Source: Paraburkholderia flagellata (lineage in GTDB: Bacteria; Pseudomonadota; Gammaproteobacteria; Burkholderiales; Burkholderiaceae). Taken from it: a stretch of DNA of 64,000 nt. Position numbers and translations under genes: made by a program. Shown piece by piece: positions 18,720-27,925 of the stretch (positions within the stretch are counted from its first letter, which is position 1; each line of letters starts with the position of its first letter). The notes under the pieces are model-generated. The model worked only from the letters and a program-made list of their open reading frames with translations, searched no databases and was not told the DNA's origin. The stretch covers positions 1,240,001-1,304,000 of the forward strand of contig NZ_JAJEJT010000004.1 in the NCBI RefSeq assembly GCF_021390645.1, written 5' to 3'.

Positions 18720-19385
18720 ATGCGCATTCTGGTGGTAGAGGACGACGCGGAAATCGGCGCGGCGGTCCGCAGCCGCCTCACACGCCTCGGTCACGCGGTG
18801 GACCTCGAAGCGAACGGCGCCACTGCGAACAGCCTGCTCGGCGTCGAGCGCTTCGACCTGGTCGTGCTCGACGTCATGCTTCCCGTCATGGACGGTTTCG
18901 CGATCCTGCGCAACCTGCGCGCGGCGGGCTCCACTACGCCGGTCCTGCTCCTCACCGCGCGCTCGGCCATCGACGACCGCGTGAGCGGCCTTGGCCTCGG
19001 CGCCGACGACTACCTCGTCAAGCCGTTCGACTATCGCGAACTCGAAGCGCGCGTGCAGGCGCTCCTGCGCCGCAACAGCGGTCACGCGAACGATGTCGTG
19101 AGGCTCGGCGGTCTTGCAATCGACCGCAGCAGCCGGCTTGCCGAACTCGACGGCAAACCGCTTTCGCTCTCGCGCCAGGAATTCGCGTTGCTCGAAATTC
19201 TCGCGAGCCGTCCGCAACGCATCTTCCCGAAAGAGGAACTGCTGAACCAGTTGTTCAGCTATGGCAACGAGCCGACAGCGAACGCGGTCGAACAGTACGT
19301 CACGCGCCTGCGCAAGAAACTGCAAGGCAGCTCCGTCGAAATTCGCACGGCGCGCGGCATGGGATATCAAATTGCCGCGCTTTGA
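18720..19385 (+). CDS. OmpR-family response regulator (TctD-like)
   Basis: 221 residues. The receiver is complete: acidic pocket E7-D8-D9, phospho-acceptor D51 in VVLDVMLP, T79 and K101 in DDYLVKPFD. The winged-helix output domain covers about 125-220 and ends in RTARGMGYQIA. The gene overlaps the kinase gene by 14 bases. It is divergent from the substrate-binding protein gene with about 160 bp between starts, which should contain its target promoter. TctD-like systems control tricarboxylate or related transport genes; the ligand here is unknown. Confidence 0.9.
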   Translation: MRILVVEDDAEIGAAVRSRLTRLGHAVDLEANGATANSLLGVERFDLVVLDVMLPVMDGFAILRNLRAAGSTTPVLLLTARSAIDDRVSGLGLGADDYLVKPFDYRELEARVQALLRRNSGHANDVVRLGGLAIDRSSRLAELDGKPLSLSRQEFALLEILASRPQRIFPKEELLNQLFSYGNEPTANAVEQYVTRLRKKLQGSSVEIRTARGMGYQIAAL

Positions 19386-20790
19386 CTGGTTCCCGAAAAC
19401 GCTGCTCGGCCGCACGCTGCTCTTCGTCGCGCTCGTCGTGGCATCGGGCGCGGCGGCGCTCGCGGGCATCGCGCGCTATTACGCGGGCGTCGCTTCCGAG
19501 CGCGCCTACGATCAACTGCTTGCGGGCGCAACCATCCAGGTCGCCGAAAACCTCTACGTGCAAGGCGGCGTGCTCGCGCTCAATCCGCCGGTGGCCGCGC
19601 TCTCCACGCTCTCGCGCTATGACGTCGTCTACTACAAGGTGGTCGATGCGCGTGGTCTCGTCGTAGCCGGGTATGGCGACCTTCCTGGTCCGGCCAATCC
19701 GATGAGCGCGCGCCAGGGTCCGACATTCGCGAACGGGCGGTATCAGGGGGAGCGCGTGCGCACGGCAACCATCGGGCGCTACATGCCAGACGCACGGCCG
19801 CCCGGCTGGGCCCTCGTCACGGTCGCGCAAACCACGCACGCGCGTCAGCAGCTCACGAACGACATGAGCTTCAAGGTCTGGACGCTCATTCTGCTGATGA
19901 GCGTGCTCGCCATTGGTGCGAGCGGCCTCGCGATCCGGCGCGGCCTGCGCCCGCTCGCGCAGATCGGGCAAATCATCGCCGCGCGCGATCCGGCCGACCT
20001 GCGACCCGTGGCGCAAGACACGCCGAGCGAGATCAACGCGCTGATCGGCGCCATCAACGGACTGATCGGCCGCCTCGCGGAACGCATGACGGCCATGCAG
20101 CGTTTTATCGCCGACGCCGCCCACCAGATGCGCACGCCGATCGCACGGCTCGACGCGCAAATCGAACTGCTCAGCACCGAGTCCGATCCCGCACGTCACG
20201 CTGCAAGGCTCGAAGCGTTGCGGGCCACCTGCTCCGACGTGGGCCGGCTCACGGGCCAGCTGCTCAATCACGCGATGGTGATTCACCGCACGGAAATGGT
20301 GCCGTTGCAGCGCGTGGACCTGGCGAAGCTCGCCCGCGAAGTGCTGGGCCGCACGATTCCGCTCGCCGACGAACGCGACGTGAAGGTAGCGTTCGAAAGC
20401 AGCGCGCCCCAAGTGTGGATCGCGGGCGACCCCGTGAGCCTGCAGGAAGCGCTGTCGAACGTGCTGCACAACGCGCTGCTGCACGGCAAGGCGGACGATA
20501 TCGTCGTCACCGTGAACGCCTCGCAGGAGGCCGTCACGCTGACCGTGACCGACAACGGCGGCGGCATTGCGCGCGAACACTGGGACGCCGCGTTGCGTCC
20601 GTTCGAGCGCATCGGCCAGGAAGGCGCGGAGCGCACGACGGGCTCCGGCCTTGGACTCGCCATCGTGCAAGCGGTGATGAAGGCGCACGGCGGCCACGTG
20701 AACTTTGCCTTTCCGGCCGGGGGCGGGTTCGCCGTGGTGCTGGCGTTTCCTCCCGCAGAAGGCGAGCCGCCGCCTGCTACGCCAATGTGA
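19372..20790 (+). CDS. Sensor histidine kinase (TctE-like)
   Basis: 472 residues from TTG at 19372, which overlaps the regulator stop and follows GGGA; no ATG fits better. Two transmembrane helices (near 13-32 and 165-185) bracket a periplasmic domain of about 130 residues of the two-component-kinase N-terminal type. Then a HAMP-like segment, the phospho-acceptor H251 in DAAHQMRTPIARLD, and the ATPase domain with N-box NVLHNALLHG, DNGGGI and GSGLGLAIVQA. It partners the adjacent regulator. The 3' end overlaps the convergent isomerase gene by 14 bp. Confidence 0.88.
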   Translation: MPRFDWFPKTLLGRTLLFVALVVASGAAALAGIARYYAGVASERAYDQLLAGATIQVAENLYVQGGVLALNPPVAALSTLSRYDVVYYKVVDARGLVVAGYGDLPGPANPMSARQGPTFANGRYQGERVRTATIGRYMPDARPPGWALVTVAQTTHARQQLTNDMSFKVWTLILLMSVLAIGASGLAIRRGLRPLAQIGQIIAARDPADLRPVAQDTPSEINALIGAINGLIGRLAERMTAMQRFIADAAHQMRTPIARLDAQIELLSTESDPARHAARLEALRATCSDVGRLTGQLLNHAMVIHRTEMVPLQRVDLAKLAREVLGRTIPLADERDVKVAFESSAPQVWIAGDPVSLQEALSNVLHNALLHGKADDIVVTVNASQEAVTLTVTDNGGGIAREHWDAALRPFERIGQEGAERTTGSGLGLAIVQAVMKAHGGHVNFAFPAGGGFAVVLAFPPAEGEPPPATPM

Positions 20791-21553
20791 ACGCCTCGCG
20801 AAAGCGCCGCAGCGCGAGTTCGGCGCCCCCGCTCGCCCAGGCCTCCAGGCCGATCGTGCCGCGATATTCGAGCGCGGCAAGCGCGCGTGCGATCGCGGGA
20901 TAGTGAATCTCGCCGGTGCCCGGCTCCTTGCGCCCCGGCACATCGGCCACCTGAATCTCTCCGATGAAAGGCGCGGCCCGGCGCACGAGTTCGATCAGAT
21001 TGCCCTCGCCGATCTGCGCGTGATAGAGGTCGAGATTCAGGCGCAGATGCGGATTATCGACGGCCTCGATGAGCGCCAGTGTGTCGGCGGCGCGCGCGAA
21101 CGGCACGCCCGGATGGTCGACCTCGGTGTTGAGGTTTTCCAGGCAGAACACCACGCCGTGCCGCGCGCCCAGTTCGGCAATGCGCGCAAGCGTCTTCTGC
21201 GCGGCCAGCCACATTGCGCCGGTCACCACCGGCACCGGCGTAACGGGCAAACCATTGGCATCGAGCCCGGTGCCGTGCAGATTCAGGCGCGGACACGCAA
21301 GGCGCTTCGCGACTTCGATCGATTGCTCCGCCGTGCGCAGTAGCGCATCGGCGCCGCTTTCGGTGATCAGGTCGCCTTCGATATAACCCGTCATCGATGA
21401 AAACTTCGCGCCGCTGTGCGCCAGCGCGCCGATATCGTGCCGGGTCCAGTCCCATATCTCGACCTCGAAGCCCAGTTCACTGATACGTCGAACGCGCTCG
21501 ATCATCGGCAAATCACGAAAGACCATCTCCGCGCACACTGCGAGCGTAAACAT
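20777..21553 (-). CDS. Hydroxypyruvate isomerase-like TIM-barrel protein
   Basis: 258 residues of the AP-endonuclease-2 / sugar-phosphate isomerase fold. Typical Hyi features are the start (MFTLAVCAEMVFRD), LNLHGTGLD, the metal ligand E in FCLENLN, LNLDLYHAQIGEGNL and GEIQVADVPGRKEPGTGEI. Family role: interconversion of hydroxypyruvate and tartronate semialdehyde in glyoxylate metabolism, although many relatives act on other ketoacids or sugars. It is divergent from an unusual HTH/solute-binding-protein regulator, which may control it. Its 3' end overlaps the histidine-kinase gene. Confidence 0.82.
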   Translation of the reverse strand: MFTLAVCAEMVFRDLPMIERVRRISELGFEVEIWDWTRHDIGALAHSGAKFSSMTGYIEGDLITESGADALLRTAEQSIEVAKRLACPRLNLHGTGLDANGLPVTPVPVVTGAMWLAAQKTLARIAELGARHGVVFCLENLNTEVDHPGVPFARAADTLALIEAVDNPHLRLNLDLYHAQIGEGNLIELVRRAAPFIGEIQVADVPGRKEPGTGEIHYPAIARALAALEYRGTIGLEAWASGGAELALRRFREAFTLA

Positions 21554-21762
21554 ATGTATTCCTTATTAAATCGGAAGAATTCAGCCGGGCGGCTGGCTCA
21601 TGCGGTCTCCACGCGGCCAGCAGTGAAATAGTAGTCCGGCTTCGCGCGGCCGCCACCAACCCGAAATGTTCAGACTGGCTATACGGCTATAAATCAGCAA
21701 CTTGCGAAGCCGCCGCTCTGCTAGACTCGCCATGGGTTCATCCACGAGCAGGAGCGCCGAAC

Positions 21763-23412
21763 ATGCATGCTCGCGACCGCTACGCGGCGATCGCCGTCAT
21801 CGACAAGCTTTCCGGCATCTTACGCAGCGAGTTCGGCGACGCCGCACACGAAAGCTGGCCGATCCTCAGTACGGTGCTGCAAAACTTTCTGGGCAAGCGT
21901 CAAACGACGATCACGTCGCTCGCCGACAGTTCTGGCATGCCGCGCACGACCGCGCGGCGCATCATCTTCGCGCTCAAGGCGCAAGGGCTCATTCAGTTCA
22001 AGCCCATTTCGGCTGGACAGAGCCGCGAGCACGTGCTGCCTTCCGAGAGGCTTCTCGCGCATCTGGACAGCCTCACCGGGCAAACGATCAAGCTGCTCAT
22101 GGACGCCGTGGACCCGCGCGCGGTCGACTGTTTCGACACCGCGGGTCTCGCCGCGCCTGCGGAGATCGCGTGGCCGCGCCCGGCGGCGGCGGGCTTCAAC
22201 GGGAACATCGAACTCACGCTGCTCGCCTACGCCGATCCCGTTTTCGACATTCTCAAGCACAACCGCACCGATATCGAACGCTTCCTCGGCATGCGCGTGC
22301 AGATCTCGACGTACCCGCAGGACGCGTATCGCGCGGTGCTCGAAGCCACGCTCGCCGAACCGTCACGCGCGAACGCGAACGCTCCGGTGGTCGTCGCCGT
22401 TCCTTTCCCGTGGCTCGCCGAATCGAGCAGCCGCGGCCAGTTGCTCGACCTGCAGGCGCTTGCTGCTGGCAGCACCGTGTCCGGCGCCGACTTCTACGAC
22501 GCCGTCTGGCAAGCCGGATGGAGCGGCGGACATCTCTACGGCATTCCCATTCAGCCGACCGTCGATTTCCTTTGGTATCGCAAGGATCTCTTCGATGCCG
22601 AAGGACTGCAGACGCCACGGACCTTCGAAGAAGTGATTCGCTGTGCAACTTTGCTGCACCGGCCGAGCCGGGGGCGGTTCGGCATTACGTGGACCGCTGC
22701 GCCCGGCCTGCCGCTTGCGGAGATGTTCCTGCAGATTCTCGGCGCACAAGGCGGCGTTCTGACGAGCGGCAACGCGCTCGAACTGGACGCGGCGGCATGC
22801 AAGCGAGTCGTTGAGTACTTGCGCGCGCTCATCCCCTATTCGCCCGGCAACCTGGGCGCCAACCATTGGGCGCGCAGTGTGCAGATCTTCGGCAGCGGCA
22901 ATGCGGCCATGTGCTACCACTGGTCGAACCGCTTTGGCACGCTGGATGGCCACAAGCTGCTCGAGATCGGCGCAAGCATCGGTTTGCTCGAACATCCCAC
23001 CATGCATGCGGACATGACGCCTCTCTCTCCGCTCGGCGGCGCGCTGCTCGCGATACCTTCGGCTTGCGACGGCGAAGCGGTACCGCTTGCCTGGCAGGCC
23101 GTCGAAACGCTTGGTTCTCCTGAGATGATGAAGTACTTCGTGCTGCACGGCGCGGCAGGCAACGCCCGCTATTCGGTCGCGGAGGACCGCTATGTGCTGC
23201 AACGCAATCGCGTCATCGGCGTCATGGATCACCTCATGAGTGCGCATCGCGTCGCTGCATTTCCGTCGCCTGCGGTTCCCGCTTATCACGCGCTGGTGGA
23301 AATGCTGAGTACGCACCTCGAGGCCCTGCTTTTCGACGAGCACGCCGATATCGAGGCAGACGTCGCTCAGCTTTGCAGCGCCATTGCCGCAAGCGGCGCT
23401 TCAGTGCGCTGA
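21763..23412 (+). CDS. Fusion of an N-terminal winged helix-turn-helix with a family-1 solute-binding domain
   Basis: 549 residues. Residues about 30-95 look like a winged helix-turn-helix (LGKRQTTITSLADSSGMPRT, then ARRIIFALKAQGLIQF). From about residue 150 to the end it resembles extracellular sugar-binding proteins of ABC importers (GHLYGIPIQPTVDFLWYRKD, LFDAEGLQTPRTFEEV, GALLAIPSA). There is no signal peptide or membrane segment, so the whole protein should be cytoplasmic: a one-protein regulator using a solute-binding fold as ligand sensor. It is divergent from the hydroxypyruvate-isomerase-like gene (209 bp) and overlaps the convergent sugar-efflux gene by 12 bp. Ligand probably a sugar or sugar derivative (inference). 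Confidence 0.75.
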   Translation: MHARDRYAAIAVIDKLSGILRSEFGDAAHESWPILSTVLQNFLGKRQTTITSLADSSGMPRTTARRIIFALKAQGLIQFKPISAGQSREHVLPSERLLAHLDSLTGQTIKLLMDAVDPRAVDCFDTAGLAAPAEIAWPRPAAAGFNGNIELTLLAYADPVFDILKHNRTDIERFLGMRVQISTYPQDAYRAVLEATLAEPSRANANAPVVVAVPFPWLAESSSRGQLLDLQALAAGSTVSGADFYDAVWQAGWSGGHLYGIPIQPTVDFLWYRKDLFDAEGLQTPRTFEEVIRCATLLHRPSRGRFGITWTAAPGLPLAEMFLQILGAQGGVLTSGNALELDAAACKRVVEYLRALIPYSPGNLGANHWARSVQIFGSGNAAMCYHWSNRFGTLDGHKLLEIGASIGLLEHPTMHADMTPLSPLGGALLAIPSACDGEAVPLAWQAVETLGSPEMMKYFVLHGAAGNARYSVAEDRYVLQRNRVIGVMDHLMSAHRVAAFPSPAVPAYHALVEMLSTHLEALLFDEHADIEADVAQLCSAIAASGASVR

Positions 23413-24591
23413 AGGATGCGCCCTCGCATACATGCGCAACGCCAGCCAGCACACCGCTGCCCCAAGGCCGCCCACCACCCCGCCGAACGAGCCGACCCAC
23501 GACACGCCGAAGCCGTTGGCAATATGGTTGCCAAGCAGCGCGCCCGCGCCGATCCCCACGTTATAGAGGCCAGAATAGATCGAGACCGCGAGGTCCGCGG
23601 CTTCGGGCGCGAGCTTGAGCACCCATGCCTGCATGGCAAGGCCGAACGACACGATCGCGCCTCCCCACACCAGCGTATGAACGGACAACGTGACGATGCT
23701 CAACGCGGCGGGAAACAGCACGAGCAGGCACACGCACACGGCAACCACGGCCGCTTGCAGGAACTGCGCCGGATCGCGCGGATAAAGGCGATTGAAGCAA
23801 ATGGCCGCGGGAATGCCCGCACTGCCGAACAGGATCAGGATATAGGTGATGCGTTGGCTGCTTTCGTGGCCCACGGTGTGGACGAAAGGCTCGATATACG
23901 TATATGACGTGAAGTGCGCGGTCACGACGAGTATCGTGAGCAAATAGAGCGAGGCCAGCATCGGCTTTCTGAACAACACGGGCACGCTGCTGAACGAGCC
24001 CGTTTGCTGGCTCGGCAACGCGGGCAGCATCAACCGCAACATCAGCAGCGCGGCCGCCGCCGCGCCCGCAATGACGAAGAACGTCTGCCGCCAGCCCAGC
24101 GTCTCGCCAATCACACGCCCAAGCGGAATGCCCGCCACCATGGCGATCGATGAGCCCATGCCGAGCATGGCGAGCGCGCGGCTCTTGTTGCCAGGCGGCG
24201 CGAGCCTCACCACCAGCGAAACGGAGATCGACCAGAATATCGCGTGCGCAAACGCAATGCCGATTCGGCCCACCATCAGCACCGTAAAGTTCCACGCCAC
24301 GGCGGTCACGATATGGCTGACGATGAAGAGCGCGAATATCCACGTCAGCAGTTTGCGGCGTTCGACGTTGCGCGTGAGCAGCATCAAGGGCAGCGACGCG
24401 ACGGCCACCGTCCACGCGTAGATCGTCAGCATGAGGCCGACGTCGGTCGGCTTCATGTGCAGGCTGTCGCCAATGGCGCTCAACAGCGCGACGGGCACGA
24501 ATTCGGTCGTGTTGAAAATAAAGGCCGAAAGCGCCAATACGAGCACGCCCCACCAGGAGTGTCCCGAAGAGACCGGATCAGGCGTCGACAT
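23401..24591 (-). CDS. MFS sugar-efflux transporter (SotB/YdhP-like)
   Basis: 396 residues, twelve predicted helices. The first helix ends in FIFNTTEFVPVALLSAIGDS and helix 4 begins with GRIGIAFAHAIFWS, both typical of the sugar/arabinose efflux (SotB) branch of the drug:proton antiporters. ATG at 24591 (MSTPDP) is favoured; a start ten codons earlier is possible. Role: export of sugars or their analogues, or small drugs. It is separated by 115 bp from the oxidoreductase gene upstream on the same strand. Confidence 0.83.
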   Translation of the reverse strand: MSTPDPVSSGHSWWGVLVLALSAFIFNTTEFVPVALLSAIGDSLHMKPTDVGLMLTIYAWTVAVASLPLMLLTRNVERRKLLTWIFALFIVSHIVTAVAWNFTVLMVGRIGIAFAHAIFWSISVSLVVRLAPPGNKSRALAMLGMGSSIAMVAGIPLGRVIGETLGWRQTFFVIAGAAAAALLMLRLMLPALPSQQTGSFSSVPVLFRKPMLASLYLLTILVVTAHFTSYTYIEPFVHTVGHESSQRITYILILFGSAGIPAAICFNRLYPRDPAQFLQAAVVAVCVCLLVLFPAALSIVTLSVHTLVWGGAIVSFGLAMQAWVLKLAPEAADLAVSIYSGLYNVGIGAGALLGNHIANGFGVSWVGSFGGVVGGLGAAVCWLALRMYARAHPSAH

Positions 24592-24706
24592 ACGAAAGAT
24601 GCGGGAATCGATAAACGGCAATTATCGCGTATCGCGCGTTTCAAGCTGTCCGCCCCGTACAGTGTCTCTTCTGGCCCTCGCGGCAAACAGCGCGGGCCGT
24701 GCCCAC

Positions 24707-25729
24707 TCATTTCACGGTTACGGGTGCCTTCTTCGTGACCGATTCGATGCAAGCCAGTGCGATCGCGAGCGCGCGGCGCGCGTCTTCGCCGCCCGGCCCC
24801 CCCACCGGCTCGCGCTCGCGCACGGCATTCACGAAAGACGCGAGTTGCGCGGTGTAGCCCGCCACGAAATGGTCCGTGTCGCGGCGCCACGTATCGTTCG
24901 ATACACCGCTGCCGTCGAACAGCGTCATGCTGGAGCGCCGCACGTCGCCCATCGTCACCATGCCGCCCGGGCCGAACACCTCGCCGCGAATGTCGTAGCC
25001 GTAGAGCGCCGAGAAGTTCGCCTCCGCCACGGCAATCGAGCCGTTGTCGAATCGAATCGTCACGACCGCCGTGTCCAGAAAGCCTTTCTCTTTGGCGTCG
25101 GGGCGCACGAGCGCGTCGGCCGCGGCATAGACTTCCACGGCGCGCGCGCCGGCGTTGAGCCACAACAGCGTGTCGAAATCGTGGATCAGCGTTTCATAGA
25201 AAATGGTCCAGCGTGGAATGCGCTCGGGATCGCCGCCGAACGGGCCGGGATCGCGCGTGAGCGAACGCAGCAGTTGCGGTGCGCCGATCTTGCCCGCTTC
25301 GACCGCCGCGTGACCTTCCGCAAACGCCTGGTCCCAGCGGCGGTTGAAGCCCACTTGCAGCGGCACTTCGGCCGCGCGTGCGGCGGCGATCGCACGGTCG
25401 GCCTCTTCCAGAGTCAGCGCCATCGGCTTTTCGCAGAAGATCGCCTTACCCGCTTCGGCGGCCTGCACGACGAGGTTCGTATGAAAACGCGCGGGTGTCG
25501 CGATGATGACGGCGTCCAGTTCCGGTTGCGCGAGCAGTTGCGCAACGTCCGTGTACGCATGTTCGACGTCGAGGTGCGCGGCAAGCCTGGCAGCGGCTCC
25601 TGGCGCCGGGTCGGCAACGGCGACCAGGTTCGCGCCGACGAGGCGGCGCGCGACCGTCTCCGCATGGAAGGAGCCGATGCGCCCTGCGCCGATCAGGCCG
25701 ATGTTGACGGGTCTCTTGTGTGAAGCCAT
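24707..25729 (-). CDS. Gfo/Idh/MocA oxidoreductase, inositol 2-dehydrogenase-like
   Basis: 340 residues, the usual length. An N-terminal Rossmann fold (NIGLIGAGRIGSFHAETV) is followed by the active-site lysine motif CEKPMALT near residue 97 and the downstream catalytic YETLIHDFDTLLWL. Expected reaction: NAD-dependent oxidation of a ring hydroxyl of a polyol or sugar, myo-inositol being the best match. The other inositol genes (iolB, C, D, E) are absent here, so the true substrate is open. ATG at 25729 begins the conserved region. It lies downstream of the MFS gene on the same strand (136 bp). Confidence 0.82.
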   Translation of the reverse strand: MASHKRPVNIGLIGAGRIGSFHAETVARRLVGANLVAVADPAPGAAARLAAHLDVEHAYTDVAQLLAQPELDAVIIATPARFHTNLVVQAAEAGKAIFCEKPMALTLEEADRAIAAARAAEVPLQVGFNRRWDQAFAEGHAAVEAGKIGAPQLLRSLTRDPGPFGGDPERIPRWTIFYETLIHDFDTLLWLNAGARAVEVYAAADALVRPDAKEKGFLDTAVVTIRFDNGSIAVAEANFSALYGYDIRGEVFGPGGMVTMGDVRRSSMTLFDGSGVSNDTWRRDTDHFVAGYTAQLASFVNAVREREPVGGPGGEDARRALAIALACIESVTKKAPVTVK

Positions 25730-25865
25730 GTTAGTGATCCTATCTATCCAGATTGTTTGGCTCTTGCCGCCTGACCCACATCGGTCAGGCGGTAGATCGA
25801 TCTTAGGACCGGCACAACACGAGAGACGCAACCGGAAGTATCCGGATCGGCTATATCTTTTTAAA

Positions 25866-27188
25866 TCATCGACTTACGCTAACTTCCGCGCGCCGGGCGC
25901 GCAACCCGAACGCATACGCGAGCACGGCCGAAACTAGCAGCGTGGCGCTGACGAAATACAGTCCCAACGAATAGTCGCCGCTCACGTCGCGCAACCGGCC
26001 AATCACCATCGGGCCGATCGTGCCGCCTATGAGACTGCCCATCGCGTTGATGATCGCAATGCCCGCAGCGGCAGCGGAGCCCGAGAGAAACTGCGTGGGC
26101 ATGCTCCAGAGCGGCGGCTTCGCCGCGTTGATGCCGAAGTTCGCGATCGAGAGCCCGATGATCAGCACAATGGCGCTGGTGGCGTGTCCGGACATCAGCA
26201 TGCCGATACCGGCCGCGAGACACGCAATCGCAACGTGCAGGCGGCGCTCGTTCGTGCGGTCCGAATTGCGCGCCCAGAGCACCATCGTCACCACCGCGAA
26301 CAGATTCGGAATCGCGTTCACGAGGCCCAGTTCGAAGTAGCTGAAGCCGAAGCGGTGGATGATCATCGGCGCCCAGATGCCGATGGCGTAGAGTCCGGTC
26401 GACGTGCCCGCATAGACGAGCGCGAGCAGCAGCACGCGCGGGTCCTTCACTGCGCCCCATACGCTCGACTTGCTCTGTGCCGCCTTCGCTTCGCGTTCGC
26501 GCCGCATTTCGCCGCTCAGCCACTGCCGCTCGGCGGGCGCGAGCCACTGCGCGTCCTCGGGCCGGTCAGTCAGATAGAAGTACGAAACGATGCCAAGCAG
26601 CACGGTCGGCGCGCCTTCCACGAGGAAGAGCCATTGCCAGCCGTGCAGATGCGGCACGCCCTCCAGGCTCATGAGCGCGCCGGAGATGGGCGAGCCGATC
26701 ATGTTGGAGAGCGGCGCGGCGGTCATGAACATCGCCGTGACGAATGCGCGATGGCGCGCGGGAAACCAGAAGCTCAGATAGAGAATGATGCCGGGAAAGA
26801 AGCCCGCTTCGGCGAGACCGAGCACGAAGCGCAGCGTATAGAAGCTGTACGGGCCGGTGACGAACGCCGTGGCCGCGGAAAGCAGACCCCATGCAACCAT
26901 CAGCAGTGCGATCCATCTGCGCGCGCCCACGCGCTGCAACGCAAGGTTGGACGGCATACCTGCCGCGATATAGCCGACGAAGAAGATCCCCGCTCCCACG
27001 CCGAACATGGCCTGCGTGAGCCCGATGTCGTGATTCATCGTGAGCCCTGCGAAGCCGACGTTCACGCGGTTCAGAAAGCTCAGGAAATACAGGACGATGA
27101 TGAACGGCGTGATGCGCCGAGAGACCTTGCGCACGACGCTGGGCTCGAGCGTGGCGGCGTCCTGCGGATGGACTGCGGCAATGTTCAT
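25866..27188 (-). CDS. MFS transporter, ACS family
   Basis: 440 residues and about twelve hydrophobic segments. FLNRVNVGFAGLTM lies in helix 1 and GMPSNLALQRVGARRW in the loop between helices 2 and 3; the central loop around 205-235 is charged. A ribosome site (GGAGACAACAA) precedes ATG at 27188. It is 98 bp downstream of leuD and probably the transport function of the hydrolase-LeuCD operon. Substrate likely a carboxylate produced or consumed by that operon (inference). Confidence 0.87.
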   Translation of the reverse strand: MNIAAVHPQDAATLEPSVVRKVSRRITPFIIVLYFLSFLNRVNVGFAGLTMNHDIGLTQAMFGVGAGIFFVGYIAAGMPSNLALQRVGARRWIALLMVAWGLLSAATAFVTGPYSFYTLRFVLGLAEAGFFPGIILYLSFWFPARHRAFVTAMFMTAAPLSNMIGSPISGALMSLEGVPHLHGWQWLFLVEGAPTVLLGIVSYFYLTDRPEDAQWLAPAERQWLSGEMRREREAKAAQSKSSVWGAVKDPRVLLLALVYAGTSTGLYAIGIWAPMIIHRFGFSYFELGLVNAIPNLFAVVTMVLWARNSDRTNERRLHVAIACLAAGIGMLMSGHATSAIVLIIGLSIANFGINAAKPPLWSMPTQFLSGSAAAAGIAIINAMGSLIGGTIGPMVIGRLRDVSGDYSLGLYFVSATLLVSAVLAYAFGLRARRAEVSVSR

Positions 27189-27286
27189 TTGTTGTCTCCA
27201 TATGGGCGCACTTGCCGCGCCTGGCGGTGAGTGCGTCCCTGTGCCGTTGCGCGCGTCGCGCGAACGGTCTGGTTATGAATGAGGTG

Positions 27287-27925
27287 CTAACCGCGCTGCT
27301 GTTGCGCTGGCAGATCGATGCGGCACCACGGCTGCGCCGCCCAATGTTTCGCCTCGAATGCGTCGATCGCTTCTTGTTGGCGCAGTGTCATGCCGACCAT
27401 GTCGAGCCCTTCCACGAGCATCTGCTTCTGACGCGGCGGTAGCGAGAACGCAAAGCGCTGTCCCGAAGGCGCGACCACGACTTCGTTGTCGACATCGATC
27501 GATACGTGCTTGTCGTCGCCGCTCGCGATCTCCGCGACCAGTGCCTCGACCTGCTCCGGCGGCAACGTCACGAGAAGGAGCCGGTTGTTCGTCGAATTGA
27601 AGTAGAAGATCTCGCCGTAGCTCGGCGCGATCACGGCTTCGAAACCCGCCTGCTGCAAGCCCCACACCGCGTGCTCGCGGCTCGATCCGCAGCCGAAATT
27701 CGAGCCCCCGATCAGCACCTTCGCGCCGCGATATTCAGGGCGATTCAGCACGAAAGCGTCACGCGGGCGGCCATCGGCGTCGAAACGCAAGTCGTACAGC
27801 AACCCGCGCGCGAGCCCCGATTTGTCGATGCCGAGCAGAAACTGCTTGGGCATGATCTGATCGGTATCGAGGTTGTTGACGGGCAGCGGCGCGGCAACGC
27901 CCGAGATCATGAACGGCTTAGCCAT
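27287..27925 (-). CDS. leuD: 3-isopropylmalate dehydratase small subunit-like
   Basis: 212 residues of the aconitase swivel domain. Family blocks are visible: VNNLDTDQIMPKQFL near residue 16 and GGSNFGCGSSREHAVW near 75, then the substrate-binding SREH. It overlaps leuC by 8 bp and would form the heterodimer with it. The usual reaction is isomerisation of 2- to 3-isopropylmalate in leucine synthesis. Here the pair sits between a dehalogenase-like hydrolase and an MFS carrier, with no leuB or leuA, so a catabolic hydro-lyase role on another substituted malate is plausible. Confidence 0.88.
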   Translation of the reverse strand: MAKPFMISGVAAPLPVNNLDTDQIMPKQFLLGIDKSGLARGLLYDLRFDADGRPRDAFVLNRPEYRGAKVLIGGSNFGCGSSREHAVWGLQQAGFEAVIAPSYGEIFYFNSTNNRLLLVTLPPEQVEALVAEIASGDDKHVSIDVDNEVVVAPSGQRFAFSLPPRQKQMLVEGLDMVGMTLRQQEAIDAFEAKHWAAQPWCRIDLPAQQQRG

